Of a stretch of DNA of 64,000 nt, positions 57,290 to 64,000 are shown in pieces. Source of the stretch: Hyphomonadaceae bacterium (GTDB lineage: Bacteria > Pseudomonadota > Alphaproteobacteria > Caulobacterales > Aquidulcibacteraceae). Position 1 is the stretch's first letter. Each line of letters opens with the position of its first letter. Made by a program: the position numbers and the translations under genes. Location of the stretch: assembly GCA_016791365.1 (NCBI GenBank), contig JAEUMT010000046.1:1-64000 (forward strand), read 5' to 3'. Below the pieces are notes generated by a model. The model worked only from the letters and a program-made list of their open reading frames with translations, had not been told where the DNA came from and searched no databases.

Positions 57290-57691
57290 TCAAACCGCTT
57301 TGCGGCGCTTCGGGGCGGCGGGCGGCGCAAAAGCGCCCGAGAGTTTCTTCGGCGCCACGGCGCGCCAGCTTTCGTCCAGATAGTCGATCAGCTTGGCGAC
57401 CGGCGGTTTCGCCTTCGCGGTGAACCGGAACGTGACCCAGCCGGCGCGCCCGAGGCCATACTCGGTTGGCGCCGCGCCTTTGATTTTCAGCGCTTCCTCA
57501 TTGCGGAACGGCAGCTTCATCGAGCACGCCCAGCCGCCCTCTTCGTCCTCGCCGAGGAACAAAAACACTTTCTTGCCAGCGATTTTGAAAGCGCTGTGAC
57601 CCCAGGGAAAATCCTCCACCGTCTCGGGATACACGAGCGCCGCCTTACGCATGTCCTTCGCCAGCGCGTGCTTGAGTTTCGGCGCGCTCAC
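57290..57691 (-). CDS. MmcQ/YjbR family protein
   Basis: This 133-residue protein has the YjbR fold: MRKAALVYPETVEDFPWGHS, AFKIAGKKVFLFLGEDEEG, LKLPFRNEEALKI (here MKLPFRNEEALKIKG) and GWVTFRFTAKAKPPVAKLID. YjbR proteins are DNA-binding-like domains of unknown function, related to the double-wing fold. The start is GTG (57691), overlapping the stop of the upstream exported-protein gene (GTGA). Confidence 0.85.
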   Translation of the reverse strand: MSAPKLKHALAKDMRKAALVYPETVEDFPWGHSAFKIAGKKVFLFLGEDEEGGWACSMKLPFRNEEALKIKGAAPTEYGLGRAGWVTFRFTAKAKPPVAKLIDYLDESWRAVAPKKLSGAFAPPAAPKRRKAV

Positions 57692-58014
57692 TCTTCGGCG
57701 CCCATGCAGCGCCGATTTTCTTCGGCGGTGACGCGATCGGCTCCAATGCTCACAGTGGCGACATCGAAGCACGAACCTCCAGCTTCGCGCACGCGCGTGC
57801 ACTCGCTGCCAACTGCGCTGTGCTGACACTCGAAGCCTGCGGCGGCGAGATCGGCGATCAACGCGGATGGCAGTTCGTTTGCGGCATAGCGGCTAGCGAC
57901 GTAAGCGGGCGCATTGGCGATCAGCGCTTCCGCCGAAAATGCCGCGCGCGTTTGCGCGCTACTCAGGCCCGCGAAGAAAAACAGGCTCGCCGCTAAGATC
58001 AAAAACACCCGCAT
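57688..58014 (-). CDS. Small exported protein, unknown function
   Basis: This 108-residue protein has a signal peptide (MRVFLILAASLFFFAGLSSAQ). The mature part reads FSAEALIANAPAYVASRYAA and has four Cys (FECQHSAVGSECTRV, SCFDV, NRRCMG), suggesting two disulfides. The frame is open far upstream, but the signal peptide decides the start. It overlaps the YjbR gene by 4 bp (GTGA). The family is not recognised. Confidence 0.7.
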   Translation of the reverse strand: MRVFLILAASLFFFAGLSSAQTRAAFSAEALIANAPAYVASRYAANELPSALIADLAAAGFECQHSAVGSECTRVREAGGSCFDVATVSIGADRVTAEENRRCMGAEE

Positions 58015-58067
58015 GTACGGAGTATAGGCATGCAAGCCGCCAGGTTGGATAGCCCTATTCGCGCGGG

Positions 58068-58313
58068 CTAGGGGTGAGGCGGGTCGTCGTTTTCGCGCTC
58101 TTCGAGCTTCTTGGCGTCCTTCGCTTCGACCACATGTTGCGCCGCGGGATTTGTGAAGGTGTTCAACTCCATCAGCGCCGAACCTAAGGCGCCGGTCTGC
58201 GCTCGTTTGCGTCGCCAATAGATCCAGCCGCGCTCTTCCGCCCACAGCCCGAGGCGGTCGATCAGAAAGAAAGCGACTAGGGCGCCGCCGATCCAAGGCG
58301 CTGTGCTCAGCAT
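58068..58313 (-). CDS. Small membrane protein with charged tail
   Basis: This 81-residue protein has one N-terminal helix (APWIGGALVAFFLIDRLGLW) followed by a basic region (WIYWRRKRAQTG) and a charged, acidic C terminus (AKDAKKLEERENDDPPHP). Its ATG overlaps the stop of the NifU-like gene by one base (TGATG), so the two are coupled. The role is unknown. Confidence 0.65.
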   Translation of the reverse strand: MLSTAPWIGGALVAFFLIDRLGLWAEERGWIYWRRKRAQTGALGSALMELNTFTNPAAQHVVEAKDAKKLEERENDDPPHP

Positions 58314-58744
58314 CACGCCGCCTTCTTTTGCGCCTGATCGAGCGCTTCAACCGCGGCGTCGAACGCCAGCATCGTCGAAGCGTGCCGCGCCGGATAATCG
58401 CGCACGCCTTCGAGGTGGCGCAACTCCCAGAAACGCCCAGTCGGCGGCGGCCCTTCGCCCTTCAACATGGCGCGCAGGCCATCGCGCGCATCGCGGATTT
58501 CCTTCGCTGTCGCGCCAATCGCGTGCATCGCAAGCACGCCGGTCGCCGCCTGCCCCAGCGCACAGGCTTTCGGGTGCACGGCCACGTTGGTGACCACGCC
58601 ATCACGCAGCGCCAATTCCACGGTCACCACAGAGCCGCAGACGCGGCTCACCTTCGTGGCCGCCCCGTCTGGCGCGTCGAGACGCCCAACATGGGGAATA
58701 TCGGCCGCGAGCTCCATGATCCGGGGGTGGTAGAGGTCGTCCAT
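58313..58744 (-). CDS. IscU/SufU-like iron-sulfur scaffold family protein with changed third ligand
   Basis: This 143-residue protein has the U-type scaffold fold: MDDLYHPRIMELAADIPHVG, CGSVVTVELALRDG (first Cys), HPKACALGQAATGVLAMHAI (second Cys) and a C-terminal helix. In IscU/SufU the third Cys lies in a CxxL(P/A)W-like segment. Here the corresponding stretch is ARHASTMLAF with Ser in place of Cys. Cluster assembly by the usual three-Cys site is therefore doubtful, and it may be a partner protein or a zinc-dependent variant. Confidence 0.8.
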   Translation of the reverse strand: MDDLYHPRIMELAADIPHVGRLDAPDGAATKVSRVCGSVVTVELALRDGVVTNVAVHPKACALGQAATGVLAMHAIGATAKEIRDARDGLRAMLKGEGPPPTGRFWELRHLEGVRDYPARHASTMLAFDAAVEALDQAQKKAA

Positions 58745-58810
58745 CCGCCCTTATGTGGCCTTCCTTCGCGGGCAAGCAACGGGCAAAATCGGCCCTCTGG
58801 AGCGGCGAGC

Positions 58811-59308
58811 ATGTTGCGACGCACATTACTGATCAGCGCGCTTGGCGCTTGGCCCGCCGCCGCCTGGGCGCAAACGCCGGAAGCCGCGACGCCGCCGCCA
58901 GCGGCGCGGCGCGAGCCTGAAGTCATCACGCCCACGAACGCGCTCGAATATGCGTTTGTCTCCGCGCTCACCAACGAAAACATGCGGCCGATCTTCCGGC
59001 GCTATTTAATGGAAACCCACGTCGCGCTCGCGCTCACCGAAGCTGGCGAAGACGCCGCCCCGCGCGAAATTCGCGTGCGCGAAGGCTTCAACGCCGGCGC
59101 CATCTTCACCAGCGAGCAGCGTCTGCAGCAGGTGCTCGGCGCCGACGCGCCGCACGTCATCATCAACGGCCGCGCCGCGCTGACGCGGCTCGTCGGCAAG
59201 AACGTCGTGATCAATCCGGGCCTAGTGCCGATGCTGACACTCGAGCCGCGCGACCTTGCGGTCTATCTCGCCACCCAAGGCGAAAGCTCAGCCGGGCCCA
59301 CCCAATAG
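58811..59308 (+). CDS. Exported SseB-like domain protein
   Basis: This 165-residue protein has a signal peptide (LLISALGAWPAAAWA) and an SseB-type domain: NALEYAFVSALTNENMRPIF, a variable strand and IREGFNAG (here VREGFNAGAIFTSEQRLQQV), then LVGKNVVINPGLVPMLTLEP. SseB-domain proteins are usually cytoplasmic and of unclear function, so the signal peptide is notable. It is divergent from the scaffold gene and converges with the lipoprotein at 59288 with a 21-bp overlap. Confidence 0.75.
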   Translation: MLRRTLLISALGAWPAAAWAQTPEAATPPPAARREPEVITPTNALEYAFVSALTNENMRPIFRRYLMETHVALALTEAGEDAAPREIRVREGFNAGAIFTSEQRLQQVLGADAPHVIINGRAALTRLVGKNVVINPGLVPMLTLEPRDLAVYLATQGESSAGPTQ

Positions 59309-59737
59309 GCCATCGCCGCCGCAACGGCGATCATAGAGCCCGCGCGTACGCGCCAGCGCCTCGCCTTCGGCAACCAGATGCACCTGCCATGTATGCGTGC
59401 AGCCGTTCGCGGTCGTTGTCTTGCGGCACACTTGCGCCGGCGGATCGCCGCGATTGCCCTCCGCGCGCGGCGGCGCGGCGCTGCAGTTGAAATCATTGCG
59501 CCGCAGATCGCCGGAGACGCTCGCCAGCGGCAGGCCCGCCGCGTAACGCGCGGTCACGCCCTGCTGAAACGCCTGCAGCGTCGCCGCCTCCGTCGCGTTG
59601 CGCCAATCGCCAAGCTCGATCGCCGACGCCGGGATCGAAGCCGGCCCCACGGGCGGCGGCGCGGCGCCCGTCGGCAGCGTTTCGCAAGCGCCCAGAAGCA
59701 GCGCCAGGCTGACGGCAATCGTACGTGCGTGCTTCAT
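59288..59737 (-). CDS. Small Cys-containing lipoprotein (copy A)
   Basis: This ~149-residue lipoprotein (lipobox LGAC) has a Pro/Ala linker and a domain with IELGDWRNATEAATLQAFQQ, AGLPLASVSGDLRRNDFNC and a Cys/His-rich end (VCRKTTTANGCTHTWQVHLV). The adjacent gene at 59743-60195 shares this pattern. ATG 59737 was preferred to a GTG at 59746. The last 21 bp overlap the SseB-like gene. The function is unknown. Confidence 0.7.
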   Translation of the reverse strand: MKHARTIAVSLALLLGACETLPTGAAPPPVGPASIPASAIELGDWRNATEAATLQAFQQGVTARYAAGLPLASVSGDLRRNDFNCSAAPPRAEGNRGDPPAQVCRKTTTANGCTHTWQVHLVAEGEALARTRGLYDRRCGGDGLLGGPG

Positions 59738-59742
59738 ATCCC

Positions 59743-60195
59743 TCACCTGTTAGCGCCGAGGCACATCTGCTCGAACCCGGCGACAGGTTCGCGCTCACCG
59801 CGCTCCAACACAACATACCAGTCAAACGCGCATTGGCGCTCCATGATTTCAATCCGGCAGTCCAAACGGCGCTCGTCCTCGCAAGCAAAGCCATTGGCCT
59901 CCAGGCTCGCGCGCAGCTGAGCCGTGTTCTGGCCCGCGAAACGCTGGCGGATCTGGGCCTGGAAGGCCGGCGCATAGGCGGCCGGATCGGCGCTTTTCCA
60001 GCGGCCAAAATCGATGCCGCCGCTCGCCACGCCCTCAGGCGGCGTCGTCTGGCCTGGCGCGCTCGGAGGGCGCTCGGCGGTGCCGCGCTGGACCGGAAAC
60101 GGCGAGGGGCCGCCGCTCGCCACATCAGCGCCGCCGCTACCGCCGCTGGCGCACGCACCCAAAAGCGCAACCAAAGCAATCGCCATTACCCGCAT
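59743..60195 (-). CDS. Small Cys-containing lipoprotein (copy B)
   Basis: This 150-residue lipoprotein (lipobox LGAC) has a Gly/Ser/Pro-rich linker and a domain that parallels its downstream neighbour: DFGRWKSADPAAYAPAFQAQ, FAGQNTAQLRASLEANGFAC and CAFDWYVVLERGEREPV, with four Cys. The two genes are adjacent and co-directional, a tandem duplication in one transcript. The function is unknown. Confidence 0.7.
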   Translation of the reverse strand: MRVMAIALVALLGACASGGSGGADVASGGPSPFPVQRGTAERPPSAPGQTTPPEGVASGGIDFGRWKSADPAAYAPAFQAQIRQRFAGQNTAQLRASLEANGFACEDERRLDCRIEIMERQCAFDWYVVLERGEREPVAGFEQMCLGANR

Positions 60196-60331
60196 GCGTA
60201 TGTCCTCGTTCCCCCCCGCCCTGGTGCTTAGTCGGCGCGGGCGGCTGCATCAAGGCGCATAGCCGAACACGAAATCCTGACGCCGCCTGGCACGCAGGCG
60301 ATGCTAGGGCTGGTGCAAGAACGAGGCTGAA

Positions 60332-60802
60332 TTGGGCAAAACAAAAACGAGCGACCGCGCAAGAGGTCCAACCCGCGCCGAAGGCAAATGCCTCTGCGGC
60401 GCTGTCATCGTCGAGATCGCCGTGCCAGCCCAATGGGCCTGGCACGATCATTCGCCCTCAACCCGCAAAGCCCACGGCGCCGCCTACGCAACGTACGTTG
60501 GCTCTTGGGCGAGCCGCTTCCGCTTCGTGCAAGGCGAAGACAATCTCACGCGCTACGACGATAAAGAACGCGGCGGCGTGCGCAGCTTCTGCTCCACCTG
60601 CGGGTCGCCGGTCACCTTCCAACGCAACACGCAGAACGTGAACATCCCGCGCGCGCTGTTCACCAGCGGCGTCGGTCGCGAACCACGCTATCACCTCGCC
60701 ATCGATCAACTACAGGAATGGACCTATCTCGGCGAAAAGCTCGGCCCGCTAAAAGGATTCCCAGGCGTCGTATGGACCGGCGGCAAGAAGAAGCGGGCGT
60801 AA
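60332..60802 (+). CDS. GFA (CENP-V/GFA) family protein
   Basis: This 156-residue protein belongs to the family named after glutathione-dependent formaldehyde-activating enzyme: EGKCLCGAVIVEIAV, then SFCSTCGSPVTFQRNTQ, and a C-terminal YLGEKLGPLKGFPG. The structural zinc site (CLCG...CSTCG) is present. The middle catalytic zinc segment, normally CHCSxCRK, reads HDHSPSTRK here, so its Cys are lost. The start is TTG (60332) with CGAGG upstream, since no ATG lies near. Confidence 0.8.
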   Translation: MGKTKTSDRARGPTRAEGKCLCGAVIVEIAVPAQWAWHDHSPSTRKAHGAAYATYVGSWASRFRFVQGEDNLTRYDDKERGGVRSFCSTCGSPVTFQRNTQNVNIPRALFTSGVGREPRYHLAIDQLQEWTYLGEKLGPLKGFPGVVWTGGKKKRA

Positions 60803-61084
60803 CTAAAACAGCGTCGGCGTCCGTTGAAGGTTGTGCAGCGTATCGCGCGTCTCGTGGCTTTGCTGGCCGTTGCGCGACCGGCACGTCACCAAGCTCGCCA
60901 ACCGCGTTCCGGTAAGATTGCGCATTCTGCAGCGCCGCTCGCGAGTCTGCGCCTCTTCTTCCGTTTCTTGTTGTCGCTGCGTCTGAGTGGTTTGAATCGT
61001 CCCTATTTGAGCCGGCGGAGGCGTCACGGCCGGTTGAACGGGGTCCGTCGTCTGCAGCAAGAGAGCCAGTACAACCTCAAGCAT
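60803..61084 (-). CDS. Small exported Cys-containing protein
   Basis: This 93-residue protein has a short hydrophobic N terminus (LEVVLALLLQTTDP), a Gln/Thr/Glu-rich linker (QTQRQQETEEEAQTRE) and a basic domain with two Cys (RRCRMRNLTGTRLASLVTCRSR), ending QETRDTLHN-like (SHETRDTLHNLQRTPTLF). It fits a group of small alphaproteobacterial secreted proteins with a conserved CRxxxxTGTR...C pattern, as I recall it. It is convergent with the GFA gene. Confidence 0.65.
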   Translation of the reverse strand: MLEVVLALLLQTTDPVQPAVTPPPAQIGTIQTTQTQRQQETEEEAQTRERRCRMRNLTGTRLASLVTCRSRNGQQSHETRDTLHNLQRTPTLF

Positions 61085-61183
61085 CGCGATTCCTCCCTCT
61101 GACGAGAAGACAATCGCCGCGCGGAATTTTTTTGCAAACGGCCTGCGACGAGGCAGTGCTCACGTTTCGGTGAAGCCGACAAT

Positions 61184-61213
61184 GAACCGCCCCGGATTGC
61201 TCCGGGGCGGTTC
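61184..61213. terminator. Hairpin downstream of the RcnB-like gene
   Basis: A 12-bp perfect stem (GAACCGCCCCGG / CCGGGGCGGTTC) with a 6-nt loop lies 15 bp after the stop of the minus-strand RcnB-like gene. A U-run is missing on that side, so it may act as a stability element or as a terminator by structure alone. Confidence 0.7.
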
Positions 61214-61228
61214 GCGTTTCAGCTCAGC

Positions 61229-61765
61229 TTATTGGCTGAGAATGACGCTCAGAATGACGCCGGTAGCGATGCCGACGAGCAGGTAATCGCCGCGATCGTC
61301 TTCTACGTAGCGATAGCCGCGCGGCGGAGCGCGAAGGTGCTCGCGACGATAGTCAACTTGGCGATAGCGGCCCTGGTAATAACTCGGCAGACGGTCGCCG
61401 CGGCGCCAATCGCGATAGCCGGCCTGGTAGCCACGATGCGCGGCTTGCGGCGGGCCATAATACCATCGGCCATTGTAGCTGTAGCCATTGTTGCGGGCGT
61501 CGTTCCAGCGGCCGTTGCCACGGTCATTGCGATCCCAATTATTGTCGCCGCGGCCGCGATGGTCGTTGGCGCGATCGCCACGATTGTCGTCACGGCCACG
61601 ATCATTGCGATCATCATTGCGACCACGGTTGTCGTCGTTGCGATCACCGCGATTGTCGTTTTGGTCGCCGCGATGGCCGCGGTCGAAATCCTGAGCCGAT
61701 GCCGTGGTCGCGAGCGGGCCAGCCAACATCAGGGCGGTCGCGGCAGCGAGTGCGATACGTTTCAT
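61229..61765 (-). CDS. RcnB-family periplasmic protein
   Basis: This 178-residue protein has a signal peptide (RIALAAATALMLAGPLATTASA), ~80 residues rich in Asp/Arg/Asn repeats (DRNDDNRGRNDDRNDRGRDD) and the RcnB domain: RDWRRGDRLPSYYQGRYRQV, DYRREHLRAPPRGYRYVEDD and a C-terminal hydrophobic stretch (DYLLVGIATGVILSVI). RcnB in enterobacteria tunes Ni/Co efflux; in other groups the role is open. A hairpin follows the gene. Confidence 0.88.
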   Translation of the reverse strand: MKRIALAAATALMLAGPLATTASAQDFDRGHRGDQNDNRGDRNDDNRGRNDDRNDRGRDDNRGDRANDHRGRGDNNWDRNDRGNGRWNDARNNGYSYNGRWYYGPPQAAHRGYQAGYRDWRRGDRLPSYYQGRYRQVDYRREHLRAPPRGYRYVEDDRGDYLLVGIATGVILSVILSQ

Positions 61766-61963
61766 GGGTCTTGCTCCTCAGCGAAGCAGCACACCGCGAA
61801 AGCGGCGGCCCTTCGTCTGGAGCGAATATGCGCAAAGGCTGCTGAACCGCCTGTGGGACACAAACTCATAGTCCGCACATTGTTTTGTCAGAATGTGTCG
61901 GCGGCGCCCGGGGCCGGTTGACCCCGGAAACATGCAGTATCCGACATGAGCCGGTGCTGAGGA

Positions 61964-62521
61964 CTAGCCTGGCCCGCCAGGCAAGCGTTGTGGACGCGGA
62001 CCCTGGCGTGGATCGATGCGCAATGTCGGCAGAATGCGCATCGGATTGCACGCAACATTGTTGCGCTCGTTCGATTCCGCGACGCGATTGCCGAGATCAA
62101 CCCCGGCGCAGAGAAAATAATCGCCGGGCGGAATGCCCGTCGGCAATGTGAACGGGCCGATCTCGTAGCGCGGCGCGCCATAACGCGCGCTCACGCCCGG
62201 CCCTACGCTGTGGGTGCGCGAAACGCGGCCGCTGCGCAGCAACACATCTTCACGCCACGTCGCGTTGTAAACGGCCCATGTCGGTGGCGCGTTGCGATCG
62301 GCGGATAGAAAGATGTCGACCATATAACTCGCGGCTGGCGGCGCCTCGATCGATCCGGGGCAATTGGTGTCGCCCCGATTGGCGATCGCCAACGTGATCA
62401 TCACATCTTGACCTTCGCGCCTCTCGGCGGGAGCGCCGATTGTGGGCGTGAGATCGCACGCGGCGAAAGCAGGCGCGGCGAGCGCAAACATGGAAATCAA
62501 AGCCATCGCGAAGATGCGCAT
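61964..62521 (-). CDS. Exported CARDB-like domain protein
   Basis: This 185-residue protein has a signal peptide (RIFAMALISMFALAAPAFA) and a CARDB-type beta domain: DVMITLAIANRGDTNCPGSI, SYMVDIFLSADR, and the conserved GPFTLPTGIPPGDYFLCAGVD with VAESNERNNVACN. CARDB domains are cell-adhesion or structural modules in exported proteins. Two Cys pairs probably form disulfides. The tail is basic and Pro-rich. The upstream 198-bp gap (61766-61963) lies downstream of this gene and shows only a small GC hairpin. Confidence 0.75.
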   Translation of the reverse strand: MRIFAMALISMFALAAPAFAACDLTPTIGAPAERREGQDVMITLAIANRGDTNCPGSIEAPPAASYMVDIFLSADRNAPPTWAVYNATWREDVLLRSGRVSRTHSVGPGVSARYGAPRYEIGPFTLPTGIPPGDYFLCAGVDLGNRVAESNERNNVACNPMRILPTLRIDPRQGPRPQRLPGGPG

Positions 62522-62590
62522 GAGCGGCAGTCCTCTGAAAGCGTCCCTCGCCCGCATTGGCGCGCAAGTGCGCCGCTATGGCAAGCGATT

Positions 62591-63826
62591 TCAGACTTGC
62601 GCCACACGCCCCATGAACAGCCGCGTTCCCGTCGGCTTGTGACGCAGCACCATGAAGAACGGGTGATCGGCTTTGAACTCGATCGGCGGCGCTTCGGGCT
62701 GCGGCATCGCCGAGGTCGCGCGCATATCGATCGCTGTGACCGCCGCCGCCTCCGTGCCCTCTTCATCGATCGCCAGGAACGTCTTGTGGATGACGGCGCT
62801 GACAGCAAGCCGCTCCTGCTCGGTCACGCCGGAAAAATCGGCGCTATCCATGAACGCCTGCTGCAGGCCCAACGCCCGCAATTGCGGCACAAGATCATAG
62901 TCGCTGCGCATCTCAACCTTCGGCAGCGTGACATCAAGCCGGACACGCTCGGCCGCATCGAGATCAACAAGCCAGCGATCAAGGGCTGAACCCATGAGCC
63001 GGCGCTCGAACGCCGCCAGCCCGTCACGCGCGCGCGGCAGGAACACCGCCAGCGAAAACGCGCCGTCATCGTACAAAAACTCAGCGGCCTGAAAGCCCTC
63101 GCCCTCGTAATACGGCGTACGCATGACTTTGCGCATCAGCCGCGCCCGCTGCGCCGCGCCGCTTTCGCCAAAGAAATCGCCATCGCGCGTCGCGTTGGCC
63201 GAGAATTGCTGCTGCCACCTGCCTTTGAAATAAACGGCGTTGGTCAGCACCAGACGGCGCGCCGGATCCGGTTCAGTCAAAATCTCAGGAATGCGGTCGC
63301 GCGTTTCGCGCGCCGCCCAGGCATTGATCGTGCGCAGCGCCGCCGCCTGATTGGCAATGAACGGCACCGCCTCGATCGTGGCGCCCAATCCATCGCGGAT
63401 GGTGCGCGCATAGGCGGCGCGCAATGCCATTGTCCGCTCAACCCAAGCGGCGTTGGCGGTGGTGAACTCGCTGCCGCCGGTTTGCCCCGCCAGCGCATCG
63501 CGCTGCGCGCGCGTGCTCGCCACTTGCGCCGCGACATCAGCGTTGAACCCGAACGTCGCCGCCATCTCGGCGGCCGTCCGCCCGTGCGCGCCCGGATAAA
63601 GCAGCGCGAACGCGCTGGCGACGCTGTACGGCGAAATGAACTGATTGCCCGCGTGCGCGGCGATCGCCCGATAAAGGCCGACATCAAAAGCGTCAGGCAA
63701 CGGCGTCACGATAGGCGCCGGCGCGGGATCAACGCGCGGCGCCGGCTGTTCCGGCGCGGGGCTGGCGCCGGCGCAGCCGGACACGGCCGCCGCGGCGGCT
63801 GATAAGAGTAAAGCGCGACGGTGCAT
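62591..63826 (-). CDS. Serpin-family serine protease inhibitor, exported lipoprotein
   Basis: This 411-residue protein begins with a signal peptide and lipobox (VSGCAG), a Pro/Ala linker, and then a full serpin: NQFISPYSVASAFALLYPGA, LVLTNAVYFKGRWQQQF, VIHKTFLAIDEEGTEAAAVT (hinge) and HPFFMVLRHKPTGTRLFMGR. The hinge EEGTEAAAVTAI has small residues, so the loop can insert and the protein should be inhibitory. Counting from the hinge puts P1-P1' at about Thr-Ser of RATSAMP. GGAGG 7 nt upstream supports ATG 63826. Confidence 0.93.
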   Translation of the reverse strand: MHRRALLLSAAAAAVSGCAGASPAPEQPAPRVDPAPAPIVTPLPDAFDVGLYRAIAAHAGNQFISPYSVASAFALLYPGAHGRTAAEMAATFGFNADVAAQVASTRAQRDALAGQTGGSEFTTANAAWVERTMALRAAYARTIRDGLGATIEAVPFIANQAAALRTINAWAARETRDRIPEILTEPDPARRLVLTNAVYFKGRWQQQFSANATRDGDFFGESGAAQRARLMRKVMRTPYYEGEGFQAAEFLYDDGAFSLAVFLPRARDGLAAFERRLMGSALDRWLVDLDAAERVRLDVTLPKVEMRSDYDLVPQLRALGLQQAFMDSADFSGVTEQERLAVSAVIHKTFLAIDEEGTEAAAVTAIDMRATSAMPQPEAPPIEFKADHPFFMVLRHKPTGTRLFMGRVAQV

Positions 63827-63888
63827 GCCATGGCCTCCTGCCCTCGCCTCCATGGTGGCGACGCATACGGCAAACAGATGGCGAAAAA

Positions 63889-63940
63889 TATGGACCGCCG
63901 GCGTCCCGCCGGCCAGCGAGGGCGCCGGCCGTCCCCATTG
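63889..63940. repeat. Intergenic palindromic repeat, third copy of the ecm family
   Basis: The left half TATGGACCGCCGGCGTCCCGC is identical to the copies at 16452 and 32762. The right half (GGCGCCGGCCGTCCCCATTG) has decayed, so the palindrome is imperfect. It lies between the serpin start and the stop of the next minus-strand gene. Confidence 0.8.
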
Positions 63941-63941
63941 C

Positions 63942-64000
63942 TCAGCCCTTGCGCCGCCAGGTTGAGCCGCTGGCGCTGTCCATCACCTCAACCCCGCGCG
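63942..64000 (-). CDS. 3' end of a minus-strand gene running off the window
   Basis: Reading from the right edge, an open frame gives RGVEVMDSASGSTWRRKG and a TGA at 63944-63942. Only 18 residues are visible, so the product cannot be named. The EVMDS segment is plausible coding sequence, and the palindrome that follows would sit in a normal 3' position. Confidence 0.4.
   Translation of the reverse strand, partial: RGVEVMDSASGSTWRRKG

Overview
The window is GC-rich, gene-dense chromosomal DNA from an alphaproteobacterium. The dnaX-ybaB-recR order, a PhaR/PhaA/PhaB polyhydroxybutyrate set, all three signature enzymes of the ethylmalonyl-CoA pathway (Ccr, Ecm, Mcd), a single-domain globin and many small exported lipoproteins suggest a Caulobacterales / Hyphomonadaceae-like aerobe. 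That placement is inferred from gene content only. I recognised no rRNA, tRNA, CRISPR array, prophage or insertion-sequence transposase.

Layout. 1-2.1 kb: end of dnaX, ybaB, a membrane-anchored unknown, recR. 2.1-15.5 kb: DoxX, two Cys-rich lipoproteins, Mcd, a CPA2 antiporter, a Rieske oxygenase with a small membrane partner, a chagasin-like inhibitor, an M20 peptidase, a cold-shock protein, an Asp/Glu-racemase relative, Ccr, a SIMPL protein and a low-complexity exported protein. 15.8-25.8 kb: Ecm, a methyltransferase, a GNAT enzyme followed by a decayed GNAT copy and a duplicated piece of the EI24/CysZ-like gene, a TonB-C lipoprotein, LepB, a DMT transporter and NrdA with an NrdR-box candidate. 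25.8-36.1 kb: a TIR-like membrane protein, a circularly permuted D-amino-acid-oxidase-like protein, a CDF metal exporter, NudC, two exported methyltransferase-fold lipoproteins flanking ArfB, RmuC, PduO adenosyltransferase and a toxin-first PIN toxin-antitoxin pair. 36.1-46.4 kb: CsbD, PhaB, a membrane LuxR-type regulator with DUF4199, a TPR protein, PhaA, PhaR, a HisKA_2 kinase and an amidase. 46.4-64 kb: glycosyltransferases, globin, ThrS-YidD, an ATP-grasp/C26 amidotransferase fusion, many small exported proteins and a serpin.

How genes cooperate. PhaA and PhaB make acetoacetyl-CoA and 3-hydroxybutyryl-CoA, shared by PHB storage and the ethylmalonyl-CoA pathway. Ccr, Ecm and Mcd then carry carbon from crotonyl-CoA to mesaconyl-CoA. 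PduO (34.4 kb) makes the adenosylcobalamin that Ecm needs. PhaR, divergent from phaA, is the expected regulator of the storage branch.

The most unusual signals are palindromic repeats read through as protein. A 93-bp element occurs in the same reading phase in dnaX and in yidD, and it has a compensatory stem change. A different palindrome with perfect 17-bp arms lies in frame inside ecm and has intergenic relatives at 32.8 and 63.9 kb. Also notable are the permuted DAO-like oxidase, the ATP-grasp/glutamine-amidotransferase fusion and the pair of exported methyltransferase-fold lipoproteins.
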